A stretch of DNA of 12,675 nt from Candidatus Bathyarchaeota archaeon B26-1 (GTDB taxonomy: Archaea > Thermoproteota > Bathyarchaeia > Bathyarchaeales > B26-1). The notes under the pieces are model-generated. The model worked only from the letters and a program-made list of their open reading frames with translations, did not search any database and was not told the DNA's origin. Made by a program: the position numbers and the translations under genes. The DNA is taken from assembly GCA_001593925.1 (NCBI GenBank), contig LUCD01000022.1, forward strand, positions 5,197-17,871. The letters run 5' to 3'. Positions 1-5,742 of this stretch are shown here, one piece after another (the first letter of the stretch is position 1; each line of letters starts with the position of its first letter).

Positions 1-341
1 TTCTTATTGGAGATGTAGCCTATAAGGAAGAAGCCTAGGAAGTTAGCCGGAACCCCGACTGTGAGGCTGAGGAGGGGTACCCCATGACCCGGGAAGACCA
101 TGTCGCTTATGAAGATTCCTATGGCGGCTCCTATCCCGCCTACCCACGGCCCGAAGAGGACGGCGAAGACCGCTGGCACGATGACCGCCGGCCAGAACCT
201 GACGACGCCCACAGCTGGACTCACTATCCCGAGGCTTGTCAGTATGCCGACCACCGCGTACAGGGCCGCCGACAAACCTATCATAGCGGTGTCAACTGGC
301 CTCAATCCGCATCCCTCATCGGTTAAGTCCTCAACATCCAT
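1..341 (-). CDS. ECF-transporter S-component-like membrane protein (3' end off window)
   Basis: The first 113 residues are visible; the gene runs off the left edge. After a short acidic N-terminus (residues 1-18), hydrophobic segments lie at about 20-40, 50-64, 67-82 and 94-110. The stretch from Arg48 through the Phe-Gly-Pro-Trp at 63-66 to Ser79-Asp80 has the pattern of ECF-transporter substrate-binding (S) subunits: an Arg before a Pro-containing helix, then an FGP loop, a Gly-rich helix and an Asp. S components capture vitamins, cofactors or queuosine-type precursors in the membrane and need an EcfA/EcfT energising module, which is not in this window. The substrate cannot be told. The start is taken as the ATG at 339-341; the ATG for Met20 (285-287) is an alternative that removes the polar leader. 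No convincing Shine-Dalgarno precedes either. It is transcribed divergently from rpoH. Confidence 0.6.
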   Translation of the reverse strand, partial: MDVEDLTDEGCGLRPVDTAMIGLSAALYAVVGILTSLGIVSPAVGVVRFWPAVIVPAVFAVLFGPWVGGIGAAIGIFISDMVFPGHGVPLLSLTVGVPANFLGFFLIGYISNK

Positions 342-544
342 TCAAAAATAAGAATTTCGTATGAATTATCTATACGCCTTTGAACAAAAATGAAAAATTC
401 ATATTTTGAACTTCAACTTCAAGTCTCTATTTCGCTCTCTTCCTCACTCAAAAGGGTTGAGCCGTCAATAAGTTGTCGATCTTTTCAAAGCCATAAAGTT
501 TATGGGTTACCTTTCCAAAGCTCTCCAGAAGGAGAGAGACGAGT
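342..544. promoter_or_regulatory. AT-rich divergent promoter region between the S-component gene and rpoH
   Basis: This 203-bp stretch holds no gene. It is much richer in A and T than its surroundings between about 341 and 415, as expected for promoter DNA serving the minus-strand membrane protein and the plus-strand rpoH. An inverted repeat ATGAA-AAA-TTCAT sits at 390-402. The rpoH-proximal part is described separately. No single TATA box for the minus-strand gene stands out. Confidence 0.45.
485..537 (+). promoter_or_regulatory. rpoH promoter (TATA-like box in an inverted repeat) and ribosome binding site
   Basis: A perfect 7-bp inverted repeat around one base, CCATAAA-G-TTTATGG, lies at 491-505 and contains the best TATA-like sequence ahead of rpoH. 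A start site about 25 bp downstream would give a leader of roughly 20 nt. A purine-rich Shine-Dalgarno, AAGGAGAGAG (529-538), precedes the ATG at 545 with suitable spacing and supports that start. Whether the symmetry is an operator is inference. Confidence 0.4.
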
Positions 545-1099
545 ATGGTATGTTCAACCCTTAACGAGGTCTTGGAGAATAAGCTTAAGGTTCTCTTGGA
601 GCTTAGGGGCTATAAGCTCATAGAAAGGAAGGAGTGTAAGGGAGGGGCTTACCTCACCGTTGAAGGGAAAGGTGAGAAGATTCTGATATGGGCGATCTCA
701 GGCGGAGTCACAGTGGGCAAGGACATGATAGTCAGGTTTAAGAAGAAGATAGATGAGGATGAAACCCTCGAGAAAGGCATAATCATAACGAATGGAAGAT
801 ACACAGTCTCGGCTAAGTCCGAGGCTCAGAAGGATGGGATAGAGCTCATCCCGCGGAACTTCCCAACATTCAACATATTTAAGCACACACTCGTCCCGAA
901 ACATGAGATTCTCACACCCGAGGAGAAAGAGGAACTGCTGAAGAAGTACAGAGTAAAGCCATACCAGATTCCCAACATCAAAGCTTCAGACCCCGTGGTA
1001 AGGGTTATAGGAGCGAAGCCGGGCGACATACTGCGCATAACGAGGAAGAGCCCAACAGCTGGAGTATACATCTCATACCGGTACGTCGTCGAAGACTGA
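545..1099 (+). CDS. rpoH: RNA polymerase subunit H (Rpb5 homologue) with long N-terminal domain
   Basis: The C-terminal part, residues 107-184, is a clear archaeal RpoH / eukaryotic Rpb5 C-terminal domain, with LVPKH (116-120), an EEKEELLKKY helix (126-135), IKASDPVV (145-152), GAKPGD (156-161), RKSPTAG (167-173) and a final YRYVV. RpoH is a small core-polymerase subunit near the downstream DNA jaw. Archaeal RpoH is normally only about 75-90 residues. Here some 105 extra residues precede the core: a helix (5-22), beta-like strands (about 23-50), then VGKDMIVRFKKKIDE (57-71) and KGIIITNGRYTVSAKSEAQ (77-95) leading to GIELI. The extension sits where eukaryotic Rpb5 has its jaw domain and also resembles an Mrr-type PD-(D/E)XK core. 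The ATG at 545 has a good Shine-Dalgarno, and the extension stays in frame with no closer promoter, so it is likely translated. No other polymerase or ribosomal gene is adjacent. Confidence 0.93.
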   Translation: MVCSTLNEVLENKLKVLLELRGYKLIERKECKGGAYLTVEGKGEKILIWAISGGVTVGKDMIVRFKKKIDEDETLEKGIIITNGRYTVSAKSEAQKDGIELIPRNFPTFNIFKHTLVPKHEILTPEEKEELLKKYRVKPYQIPNIKASDPVVRVIGAKPGDILRITRKSPTAGVYISYRYVVED

Positions 1100-1142
1100 A
1101 AGATTCCAGAAATTTCAGATTCTCTAGCTGGTTTTTGTTCTC
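1096..1142. terminator. Possible terminator between convergent rpoH and the small HTH-like gene
   Basis: A short inverted repeat CTGAAA / TTTCAG (1096-1101 and 1113-1118) overlaps the rpoH stop codon and is followed by a T-rich run near 1131-1139. Archaeal termination mostly needs only a T-rich stretch, so the hairpin may be incidental. The T run lies inside the 3' end of the converging gene. Confidence 0.25.
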
Positions 1143-1354
1143 TCTTCCCGAACTTCAAAGAGAATAACTAAGGCCTCGCCGAAGGGTATACCCATCCTCG
1201 CCGAGAGCTCCCGCGGAGTTATCTCAGGGTCCTCTGGCAGAATCCTCTCGGAGACGTAGGCTTTATGATGGGGGTACATGCTCATGGCGTGAACGGTCTC
1301 GACCAAGATGGGCCAGAGAGGGTTCTTCACGTAGTCTTCAGGGTTGTCCTCCAT
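1124..1354 (-). CDS. Small HTH-like protein of unknown function
   Basis: A 76-residue protein that I cannot assign to a named family. An N-terminal helix-forming part (about 8-28, with NPLWP at 11-15 and VHAMSMYP at 21-28) is followed by ILPEDPEITPRELSARMGIP (38-57) and GEALVILFEVREE. The ITPRELSARMGIPFGEAL stretch (45-62) has the helix-turn-helix rhythm of a winged-helix or MarR-like reader: a polar start, an Ala-Arg-Met-Gly-Ile turn, then an amphipathic helix. There is no wing or second domain. The ATG at 1354 follows AGGTG in GCAGGTGTAGAAG, an acceptable ribosome binding site. It lies 73 bp downstream of the cyclophilin-like gene on the same strand with no obvious promoter between, so it is likely co-transcribed. 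Its 3' end converges with rpoH, 24 bp away. A DNA-binding role is inference from the HTH-like pattern. Confidence 0.6.
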   Translation of the reverse strand: MEDNPEDYVKNPLWPILVETVHAMSMYPHHKAYVSERILPEDPEITPRELSARMGIPFGEALVILFEVREERTKTS

Positions 1355-1427
1355 CTTCTACACCTGCCGTGTCTTTTCATCATTCTCCGCTCCGGCCGGG
1401 CAGGGATGGTTGAGGCGCCGTCGAAGT

Positions 1428-1814
1428 TCACTCAGCCTTCTCGATCCTCACTAGGTCGCCGTCCTTAACCTTCTTGAAGACTTTAGGGTTCCCCGCGACC
1501 CTTCCGAAGACGTTAACCGGGCTGGCCGGCCTAATTTCATCGCCTCGACTTACTGGAGTCGGCCCGAAGAAGATGCAGAAGCTGTTTCCCGGAGGCCAGT
1601 AACCCAAGTCTCCTAGCTCAACGGTTTCTTGAGGGTTCTCTTCCCCCATCTTCACGGGTATGGGAAAGTATATCTCGTCTCCCCAGGTCTCTGCGCGGGC
1701 CTCGATTGGAAGAGCCCTCCATATAGCCTCCGCGGTTCTAGGGTTCTTCTCCCAGCTGATCTCAGCCTCGACCGCCCCTGTGGCATCAGTTATAATCTTT
1801 ATCTTCTTGGCCAT
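1428..1814 (-). CDS. Cyclophilin-like fold protein (TM1367-type family)
   Basis: A 128-residue protein of the archaeal/bacterial cyclophilin-like family (Pfam Cyclophil_like, as in Thermotoga TM1367). It begins with a beta strand (KIKIITD, 4-10), then TAEAIWRALPIEARAETWGDEIYF (27-50), in which a helix after 'NPRTAEAIW' leads into the strand of the barrel. The hallmark LGDLGYWPPGNSFCIFFGPTPVS (67-89) follows, then a closing VFGRVAGNP and a C-terminal strand. The length is normal for the family. The fold matches peptidyl-prolyl isomerases but the classical catalytic arginine arrangement is not evident, and the biochemical role of the family is unsettled. The ATG at 1814 is preceded by GAGGAA about 8 nt upstream. 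It is the first gene of a two-gene unit with the small HTH-like gene. Confidence 0.85.
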   Translation of the reverse strand: MAKKIKIITDATGAVEAEISWEKNPRTAEAIWRALPIEARAETWGDEIYFPIPVKMGEENPQETVELGDLGYWPPGNSFCIFFGPTPVSRGDEIRPASPVNVFGRVAGNPKVFKKVKDGDLVRIEKAE

Positions 1815-2026
1815 GGCGGTTCCTCATCTCCAAATGGTGGGTGCTCCTCCATACTTCCGGGCTGAGAACCTAAAAATTTTGTGGGTTCCCTTCTTAACGG
1901 TTCCTTTAAACAGGATGATTGATCCTCCACATCTATTGCAACCCGGAAGCGGCGAGGCTGGTCTTTAACTTTGGTCTCCCTCGTCTCATGGTTTGTTCAA
2001 AAGAAGCAGGCATGGACGTGGACGCT
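1815..2026 (-). promoter_or_regulatory. Intergenic region with probable promoter of the cyclophilin-like gene
   Basis: This 212-bp gap separates the end of the aconitase X operon from the cyclophilin-like gene; both are on the minus strand. Two TATA-like elements read on the minus strand: TTTAAAGG (complement of 1903-1910) and AAAATTTTTA (complement of 1871-1880). The second would give a leader of about 30-35 nt, the first about 65 nt. A Shine-Dalgarno GAGGAA lies just ahead of the ATG. Minus-strand ORFs here are under 20 codons and look accidental. I see no RNA gene in it. Confidence 0.4.
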
Positions 2027-3196
2027 TCAAGGCTTACAGGCCGCATCGATGCACTTGGAGGTTGGAGCCAGCGCCACCCCAACCTTATTCAAGACCGGCG
2101 CATAGTAAGCAGTCTTAGCCGAGTTCGTCATCAGCCTCTCGACGCCGATCTCCCTCAGCCACGTGACCACAGCACACGTATCGCATATTACGTGGCCGCC
2201 AGCGGCCTCGATAACCTTAACGTGAACCCGCGCTTTATCCCTAACATACCTCGACGTGCACACCCAGAGTTTAATGTCGTCCTTGAGTTTTCTCCCTCTC
2301 ATCAGCCTCGCGATCCTCTCGATCTCTCCGAGAGAGCAGTGGGGGCAGCCTATGAAGACCATGTCTGGTTCCCCGGAGGCCGTTGAGAGTTCTTCCACCA
2401 CCCCCTTCAGGTCGGCCTCCTCAACGGTGACCTCCTCGAGGCCCTCCTCATGTCCCGCGCCGTGATGGAAGATCGGTGTCATCCCCGTTGAGGCCAGGGC
2501 CGCTCCGAGATGTTTCAGTTCACTCTCCGTTGGGCCGCGGAGCCCGATGAAGTTCGGAACCTTTCCTCCAAGGATTTTTCCAACGTAGATTCCTAGGGCC
2601 CCATACTCCGTTTCACCTTTGAGTTCCGGTTCAACCCTAACTAAGACCTCGGCCTGCCTGTTCTCGGCTCTGTGCATACCGTAGTTGGGTGTCTTGCCTA
2701 TGAGCGCCGATGCGAGGGCGCTTGGTCCTCCTTCCCGGTTCGTCCAAGCTTTCAGGACGGAGTTGGCGTAGACGACGGCTGAGGATTCGGCCCATGCTAG
2801 GTGGGAGCCGGCTTCTGGCCTTTGTATGTAGTAGGGTGTGCAGGTGAGTGCGGGTTCTATCTTCATCCTCTTGTAGAGGTTGAGTATGCGTGTCTGTTTG
2901 GCTCTGTACTCCTCTGGGATCGGCATCTCTTTCAGGTGTTCGGGGTCGAAGCCGGCTGGGTTGATCGTTGACTTGACTTGGACTACGCCTCCGGCCTTAA
3001 CGATCTCCTCCAGAAACTCGGTTGCCGCGTCTCCTATAGTCTTGTAGGAGACTCCTGAGATGTGGGCGGACTTCACGGGTATCAAGCGGGTGGCTCCGAA
3101 GAGGTCTCCAAGCTTAACGAGAACCTTCATGGCGGTCTGGTAGGCCCAGCCCTTCTCCCCTTCCAGTATCCTCTCCTCTTCCTTTGTCAGATACAT
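2027..3196 (-). CDS. Aconitase X-type dehydratase large subunit (probable phosphomevalonate dehydratase)
   Basis: A 389-residue catalytic subunit of the aconitase X (AcnX, former DUF521) family. It opens with the family's MYLTKEEERILEGEKGWA (1-18). Further family stretches are PVKSAHISGVSYKTIGD (40-56), the aconitase-like GGPSA and NYGMHRAENR (171-180), FIGLRGPTESELKHLGAALAS (216-236), a GCPHCSLGEI cysteine motif (283-292), VCTSRYV, CDTCAVV (338-344) and a C-terminal KCIDAACK. Cysteines 119, 284, 287, 313, 338, 341 and 382 are candidate iron-sulfur ligands; which ones bind cannot be fixed by eye. In archaea the paired AcnX protein dehydrates mevalonate 5-phosphate to trans-anhydromevalonate 5-phosphate, feeding a UbiD-type decarboxylase and isopentenyl phosphate kinase for lipid isoprenoids. 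Bacterial homologues act on hydroxyproline-derived compounds instead. Its ATG is one base after the small-subunit stop, so the subunits are translated together. It is the last gene of the operon. Confidence 0.9.
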   Translation of the reverse strand: MYLTKEEERILEGEKGWAYQTAMKVLVKLGDLFGATRLIPVKSAHISGVSYKTIGDAATEFLEEIVKAGGVVQVKSTINPAGFDPEHLKEMPIPEEYRAKQTRILNLYKRMKIEPALTCTPYYIQRPEAGSHLAWAESSAVVYANSVLKAWTNREGGPSALASALIGKTPNYGMHRAENRQAEVLVRVEPELKGETEYGALGIYVGKILGGKVPNFIGLRGPTESELKHLGAALASTGMTPIFHHGAGHEEGLEEVTVEEADLKGVVEELSTASGEPDMVFIGCPHCSLGEIERIARLMRGRKLKDDIKLWVCTSRYVRDKARVHVKVIEAAGGHVICDTCAVVTWLREIGVERLMTNSAKTAYYAPVLNKVGVALAPTSKCIDAACKP

Positions 3197-3197
3197 C

Positions 3198-3608
3198 TCA
3201 ACCCTGCTTCTCCATGATTATTTTGACGGTTCCCTCAGACCCGTCGACCTCCACTAGGGCGCCGTCCTTTATCAGGTTGATGTCGATCTGGTCAACCATC
3301 GGGATTCCGGCTATCACCGCGCCGACGACGACGACGGGGTCGGCTTCCACGTTCACGATCGCCCTCGGCCCTAAACCTCTCTTGGCGAGGGAATAGAGCA
3401 CGTAGCTGCCGACCGTTGAGCCGTGGCCGTGAGGAAAGCAGAAGACGACGCCCCTGAGGCTCCTCCCCTCAACGTCGTGGCCTCTCTCAGTGATCACGCC
3501 TGATTCAGGGTCGACCCCTCCCAGAAAGCTGAGGGGCCGCTTAGAGACGAGCGCCACGCCCCGCGCCTTTCCGGCTACTACTGGACGGCCCCTCAACTCG
3601 ACGATCAA
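3198..3608 (-). CDS. Aconitase X-type dehydratase small (swivel) subunit (probable phosphomevalonate dehydratase)
   Basis: A 136-residue partner of the large subunit (former DUF126, the swivelling domain of aconitases made as a separate chain). Family signatures are GRPVVAGKARGVALVS (7-22), SFLGGVDPESGVI (27-39), RGHDVEGRSLRG (42-53), the FPHGHGSTVGSYVLY loop (58-72) that supplies active-site serine and backbone contacts, and AGIPMVDQI (100-108). It is full length. The start codon is TTG at 3606-3608. An in-frame TGA lies two codons upstream with no ATG or GTG between, so TTG is the only usable start; AAGGGGGC upstream can act as ribosome binding site. It follows the HD-domain gene by 14 bp and abuts the large-subunit gene. 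Confidence 0.9.
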   Translation of the reverse strand: MIVELRGRPVVAGKARGVALVSKRPLSFLGGVDPESGVITERGHDVEGRSLRGVVFCFPHGHGSTVGSYVLYSLAKRGLGPRAIVNVEADPVVVVGAVIAGIPMVDQIDINLIKDGALVEVDGSEGTVKIIMEKQG

Positions 3609-3622
3609 GTTTCAGCCCCCTT

Positions 3623-4909
3623 TCAGTAGGAGATTTTCATGGTGGAGGGGAGGTCCCCGAAGAGCCTCTCAGCCGCCTCCTGAACCCGTTTTAGGTGTTC
3701 CGCTTCCGTGTAGACCCTGAGGATGTTCATGAACCCTCTTAGAACCTCGAAGATTCGAGAGACCTCGGTCAGTTTTCTGGGAATCTTCCGTCCGTCCCTC
3801 GTCTTCTGGATGATCGGTATCTCCATGGGTTCCATGAGGATCGAGTGGCGGTATGGAACCGAAGGCAGCGTGGGGACATCTATTATCACGAGTTCAGGGT
3901 CCACCTTGGCTTTCTCGGCTATCTGGTCTCTTATCTCCGTTCTTATCCCCTCAACGTTGAATATGCTTGAGACTATCTTCTCCTTTATGTAGAAGGGCGG
4001 AGTCTCGTAGGCGCATTTTATGAGTTTACGCCTCTCGAGCCTCTTTATGATCTCCCGTGAAGCTTCACATTCCTTGAGCATCCCCCATACTGTGTAGTCG
4101 TCTAGGGCTAGATAGTCGTCAACCGAGTTGAACTCTACGAGGTTGAGTTCGTCCTTAGCCTTCTCTAGGGCGGTGGCCAACATTATCTGGACGGCTCTCC
4201 CAACCCTGTGGAAGTATATGCTCTTGAAGGACTCGATCCTAGCGAGCATGAAGGACTCCAAAGCTGAGAGGGAGCCTATATCGACGGCTAGGTTCTCACC
4301 TATCAGGTCCATCGTCTCGATTATGCGGAAGATGTCCACGTACCCGTACTTTGCCCCCGTATGGTGCGTGTCACGGACTATGAAGTCGAGCTTGTCAACA
4401 TCGACGCCGCTACTTATAATCTGGTCCAGGAAGGCTTTACCAGGCTTATTAAGGGAGCCAACCGCTAACCTACTCACGGTTTTGGGTTCGTACCCCAACC
4501 CGCTGATCACGTCGCTCAGCTCAGAGTTCTCGACGACCCACACCGTCATATCCTCATGGGTCTTGTCCATAAACTTGACTAGGAGATGTTCAAAGATATG
4601 TGAGAAGGGGCCGTGTCCAACATCATGCAACAGGGCGGCTACTCGAACCATCTGAGCCTCATCTTCAGAGAGAGCCTCAGAGATCTGAGGGTTACCCGTC
4701 AAGAGCTTGGCTAGGTGCATAACCCCGACTGAGTGCTCGAACCTTGTGTGGTTCGCTCCGGGATAGACATACTCGGCTCCGGAGAGTTGCCTAAGACGCC
4801 TCAGCCTCTGGAATGGGTAAGAATCAATTATCTTCCGCTCATCCTCGGTTATATAGACGTATCCGTATACGGGGTCCTTGATCTCACCCCAATATTTACG
4901 TGGAGCCAT
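3623..4909 (-). CDS. HD-domain phosphohydrolase, SAMHD1/dGTPase-like
   Basis: A 428-residue HD-superfamily protein. The N-terminal half carries the metal-binding set: TRFEHSVGV with His59, LLHDVGHGPFSH with His95-Asp96 and His104, and SGVDVDKLDFIVRD (168-180), which supplies the final Asp and matches the GIDVDKWDYFARD-type motif of SAMHD1. The opening, IKDPVYGYVYITEDERKIIDSYPFQRLRRLRQL (10-42), is also typical of this subgroup. SAMHD1-like enzymes hydrolyse dNTPs to deoxynucleosides and triphosphate, but many archaeal members are uncharacterised, so the substrate is not certain. The C-terminal part (about 230-428) is mostly helical, with KTRDGRKIPRKLTEVSRI near 370-390. ATG start, with no clear Shine-Dalgarno but a TATA-like box about 27 bp upstream, which suggests a leaderless transcript. 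It heads an operon with the two aconitase X subunits, an association with no known metabolic logic. Confidence 0.88.
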   Translation of the reverse strand: MAPRKYWGEIKDPVYGYVYITEDERKIIDSYPFQRLRRLRQLSGAEYVYPGANHTRFEHSVGVMHLAKLLTGNPQISEALSEDEAQMVRVAALLHDVGHGPFSHIFEHLLVKFMDKTHEDMTVWVVENSELSDVISGLGYEPKTVSRLAVGSLNKPGKAFLDQIISSGVDVDKLDFIVRDTHHTGAKYGYVDIFRIIETMDLIGENLAVDIGSLSALESFMLARIESFKSIYFHRVGRAVQIMLATALEKAKDELNLVEFNSVDDYLALDDYTVWGMLKECEASREIIKRLERRKLIKCAYETPPFYIKEKIVSSIFNVEGIRTEIRDQIAEKAKVDPELVIIDVPTLPSVPYRHSILMEPMEIPIIQKTRDGRKIPRKLTEVSRIFEVLRGFMNILRVYTEAEHLKRVQEAAERLFGDLPSTMKISY

Positions 4910-4931
4910 AAATGGAGACCTCTCAAGAGTA

Positions 4932-4955
4932 AATTCTTAAGCGCCTATTAAAATT
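4932..4955 (-). promoter_or_regulatory. TATA-like box upstream of the HD phosphohydrolase operon
   Basis: Read on the minus strand, CTTAAGAATTTA lies about 27 bp before the ATG at 4909, and an AATTTTAATAGG element lies some 15 bp further up. The first spacing would place transcription start at or next to the ATG (leaderless). The rest of the 122-bp gap 4910-5031 shows no gene or strong repeat. Confidence 0.4.
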
Positions 4956-5031
4956 AATTGCGTGTTTAGCTGTAAGCCCGCTGTTTGTATGGAACCGTAA
5001 ATCGAGGCTCTTTATTAGGGCTGATCAACAT

Positions 5032-5667
5032 TTACGTGAAGGTTAGCTGTTCTTTCTCGAGTATAAGCTCAGCCGTTTTGAGGTCGGCTGGAGTATTCAC
5101 GTTGAAGAAAGTTCTCAGCTCCGGATCGATCTCCCTCAGAACAATTGTTGAGACGTAACGAACCCTCTTGAGGTTCCCTATCATAGAACGCATGTCCATG
5201 CGGCCTTCGTTCAAGGCCTTCTTGGAAGCCGCAAGCGCGGCTCGGGTTCGATAAACGGCATGTAAGGGTTCGATGTAATCGTTGGGCCATCTAGGGACAG
5301 CGGCGTCCCTATTCACGCATAACTCCATTAAGAGAAGAAGTATCTCCGTTGAGAGGAAAGGCGTGTCGCAGGGGAGCAACAACGTGTACTCGCCGGATGA
5401 GTTCTCAAAGCCTCTCGACGCCCCTACTAGAGGGCTGTGTGAGGCGTAATCGTCGATAGCGAATTTGACGCGGCTCCCTAGAGAGAGGCGTTTTATCCGC
5501 TTCTTCTGCCCATCTGAACTTGCAACCACGATCACCTCGTCGACTATGTCGGCTACCTTCTCGAAGACGTGGCATATTAGGGGTTTACCGGCCAACCTAA
5601 CCAGAGCCTTCTCCCGGCCGAAACGGCTAGAGGAGCCTCCAGCCAAGATTACCGCCGACCTCTCCAA
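5032..5667 (-). CDS. mobA: Molybdenum cofactor guanylyltransferase MobA
   Basis: A 211-residue nucleotidyltransferase with the MobA layout. The GTP-binding LAGGSSSRFGREKAL is at 8-22, a Rossmann strand VIVVAS at 45-50, SPLVGASRG at 78-86 (where the family usually has GPLAG), the metal-binding LPCDTPFL at 98-105, EPLHAVY at 133-139 and the terminal FFNVNTPADL at 187-196. MobA joins GMP to molybdopterin to make MGD, which bis-MGD enzymes such as formylmethanofuran dehydrogenase need; fwdA and fwdC lie about 5 kb away. The start is TTG at 5665-5667: a TGA lies in frame three codons upstream and the intervening codons cannot start. It follows the ATP-grasp gene by 75 bp and may have its own promoter. 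Length is normal. Other NTP transferases (CofC, GlmU-like) fit the FFNVNTPAD ending less well. Confidence 0.88.
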   Translation of the reverse strand: MERSAVILAGGSSSRFGREKALVRLAGKPLICHVFEKVADIVDEVIVVASSDGQKKRIKRLSLGSRVKFAIDDYASHSPLVGASRGFENSSGEYTLLLPCDTPFLSTEILLLLMELCVNRDAAVPRWPNDYIEPLHAVYRTRAALAASKKALNEGRMDMRSMIGNLKRVRYVSTIVLREIDPELRTFFNVNTPADLKTAELILEKEQLTFT

Positions 5668-5682
5668 CCCGTCTCAACCCTA

Positions 5683-5698
5683 CCCTTAAGAGTTTTTC
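5683..5698 (-). promoter_or_regulatory. TATA-like box upstream of mobA
   Basis: On the minus strand GAAAAACTCTTAAGGG lies about 20-30 bp ahead of the TTG start of mobA, similar in core (CTTAA) to the boxes before the HD gene and the RibU-like gene. It suggests that mobA has its own, possibly leaderless, transcript in addition to read-through. Confidence 0.35.
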
Positions 5699-5742
5699 AA
5701 ACGTTGAACTATGGGTTTCCGCTCGTATTGGGGAAGGAAACG

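Noticed and set aside
84..351. Two plus-strand open frames at the left edge
   Set aside because: The minus strand of the same stretch encodes membrane segments with the S-component pattern, which is the better reading.
1376..1383. Minus-strand ATGATGA resembling the C box of a C/D guide RNA
   Set aside because: No properly spaced D', C' and D boxes or terminal stem follow; the only downstream CTGA is inside the next coding gene.
1799..1852. 17-residue minus-strand ORF (Pro-rich) overlapping the start codon of the cyclophilin-like gene
   Set aside because: It could be a leader peptide, but it is too short to test by eye, has no run of one regulatory amino acid apart from scattered Pro, and no attenuator structure was seen.
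1919..2386. 155-codon plus-strand open frame opposite the aconitase X large subunit
   Set aside because: It lies largely antisense to a clearly conserved gene, has no family-like sequence and no ribosome binding site worth noting.
4128..4655. 175-codon plus-strand open frame opposite the HD phosphohydrolase gene
   Set aside because: Fully antisense to the conserved HD gene, with Ser/Thr/Arg-rich low-information translation typical of a shadow frame.
5240..5275. GGTTCGA-like strings suggesting a tRNA T-arm
   Set aside because: They lie within the mobA reading frame on the other strand and no acceptor or anticodon arms can be drawn.
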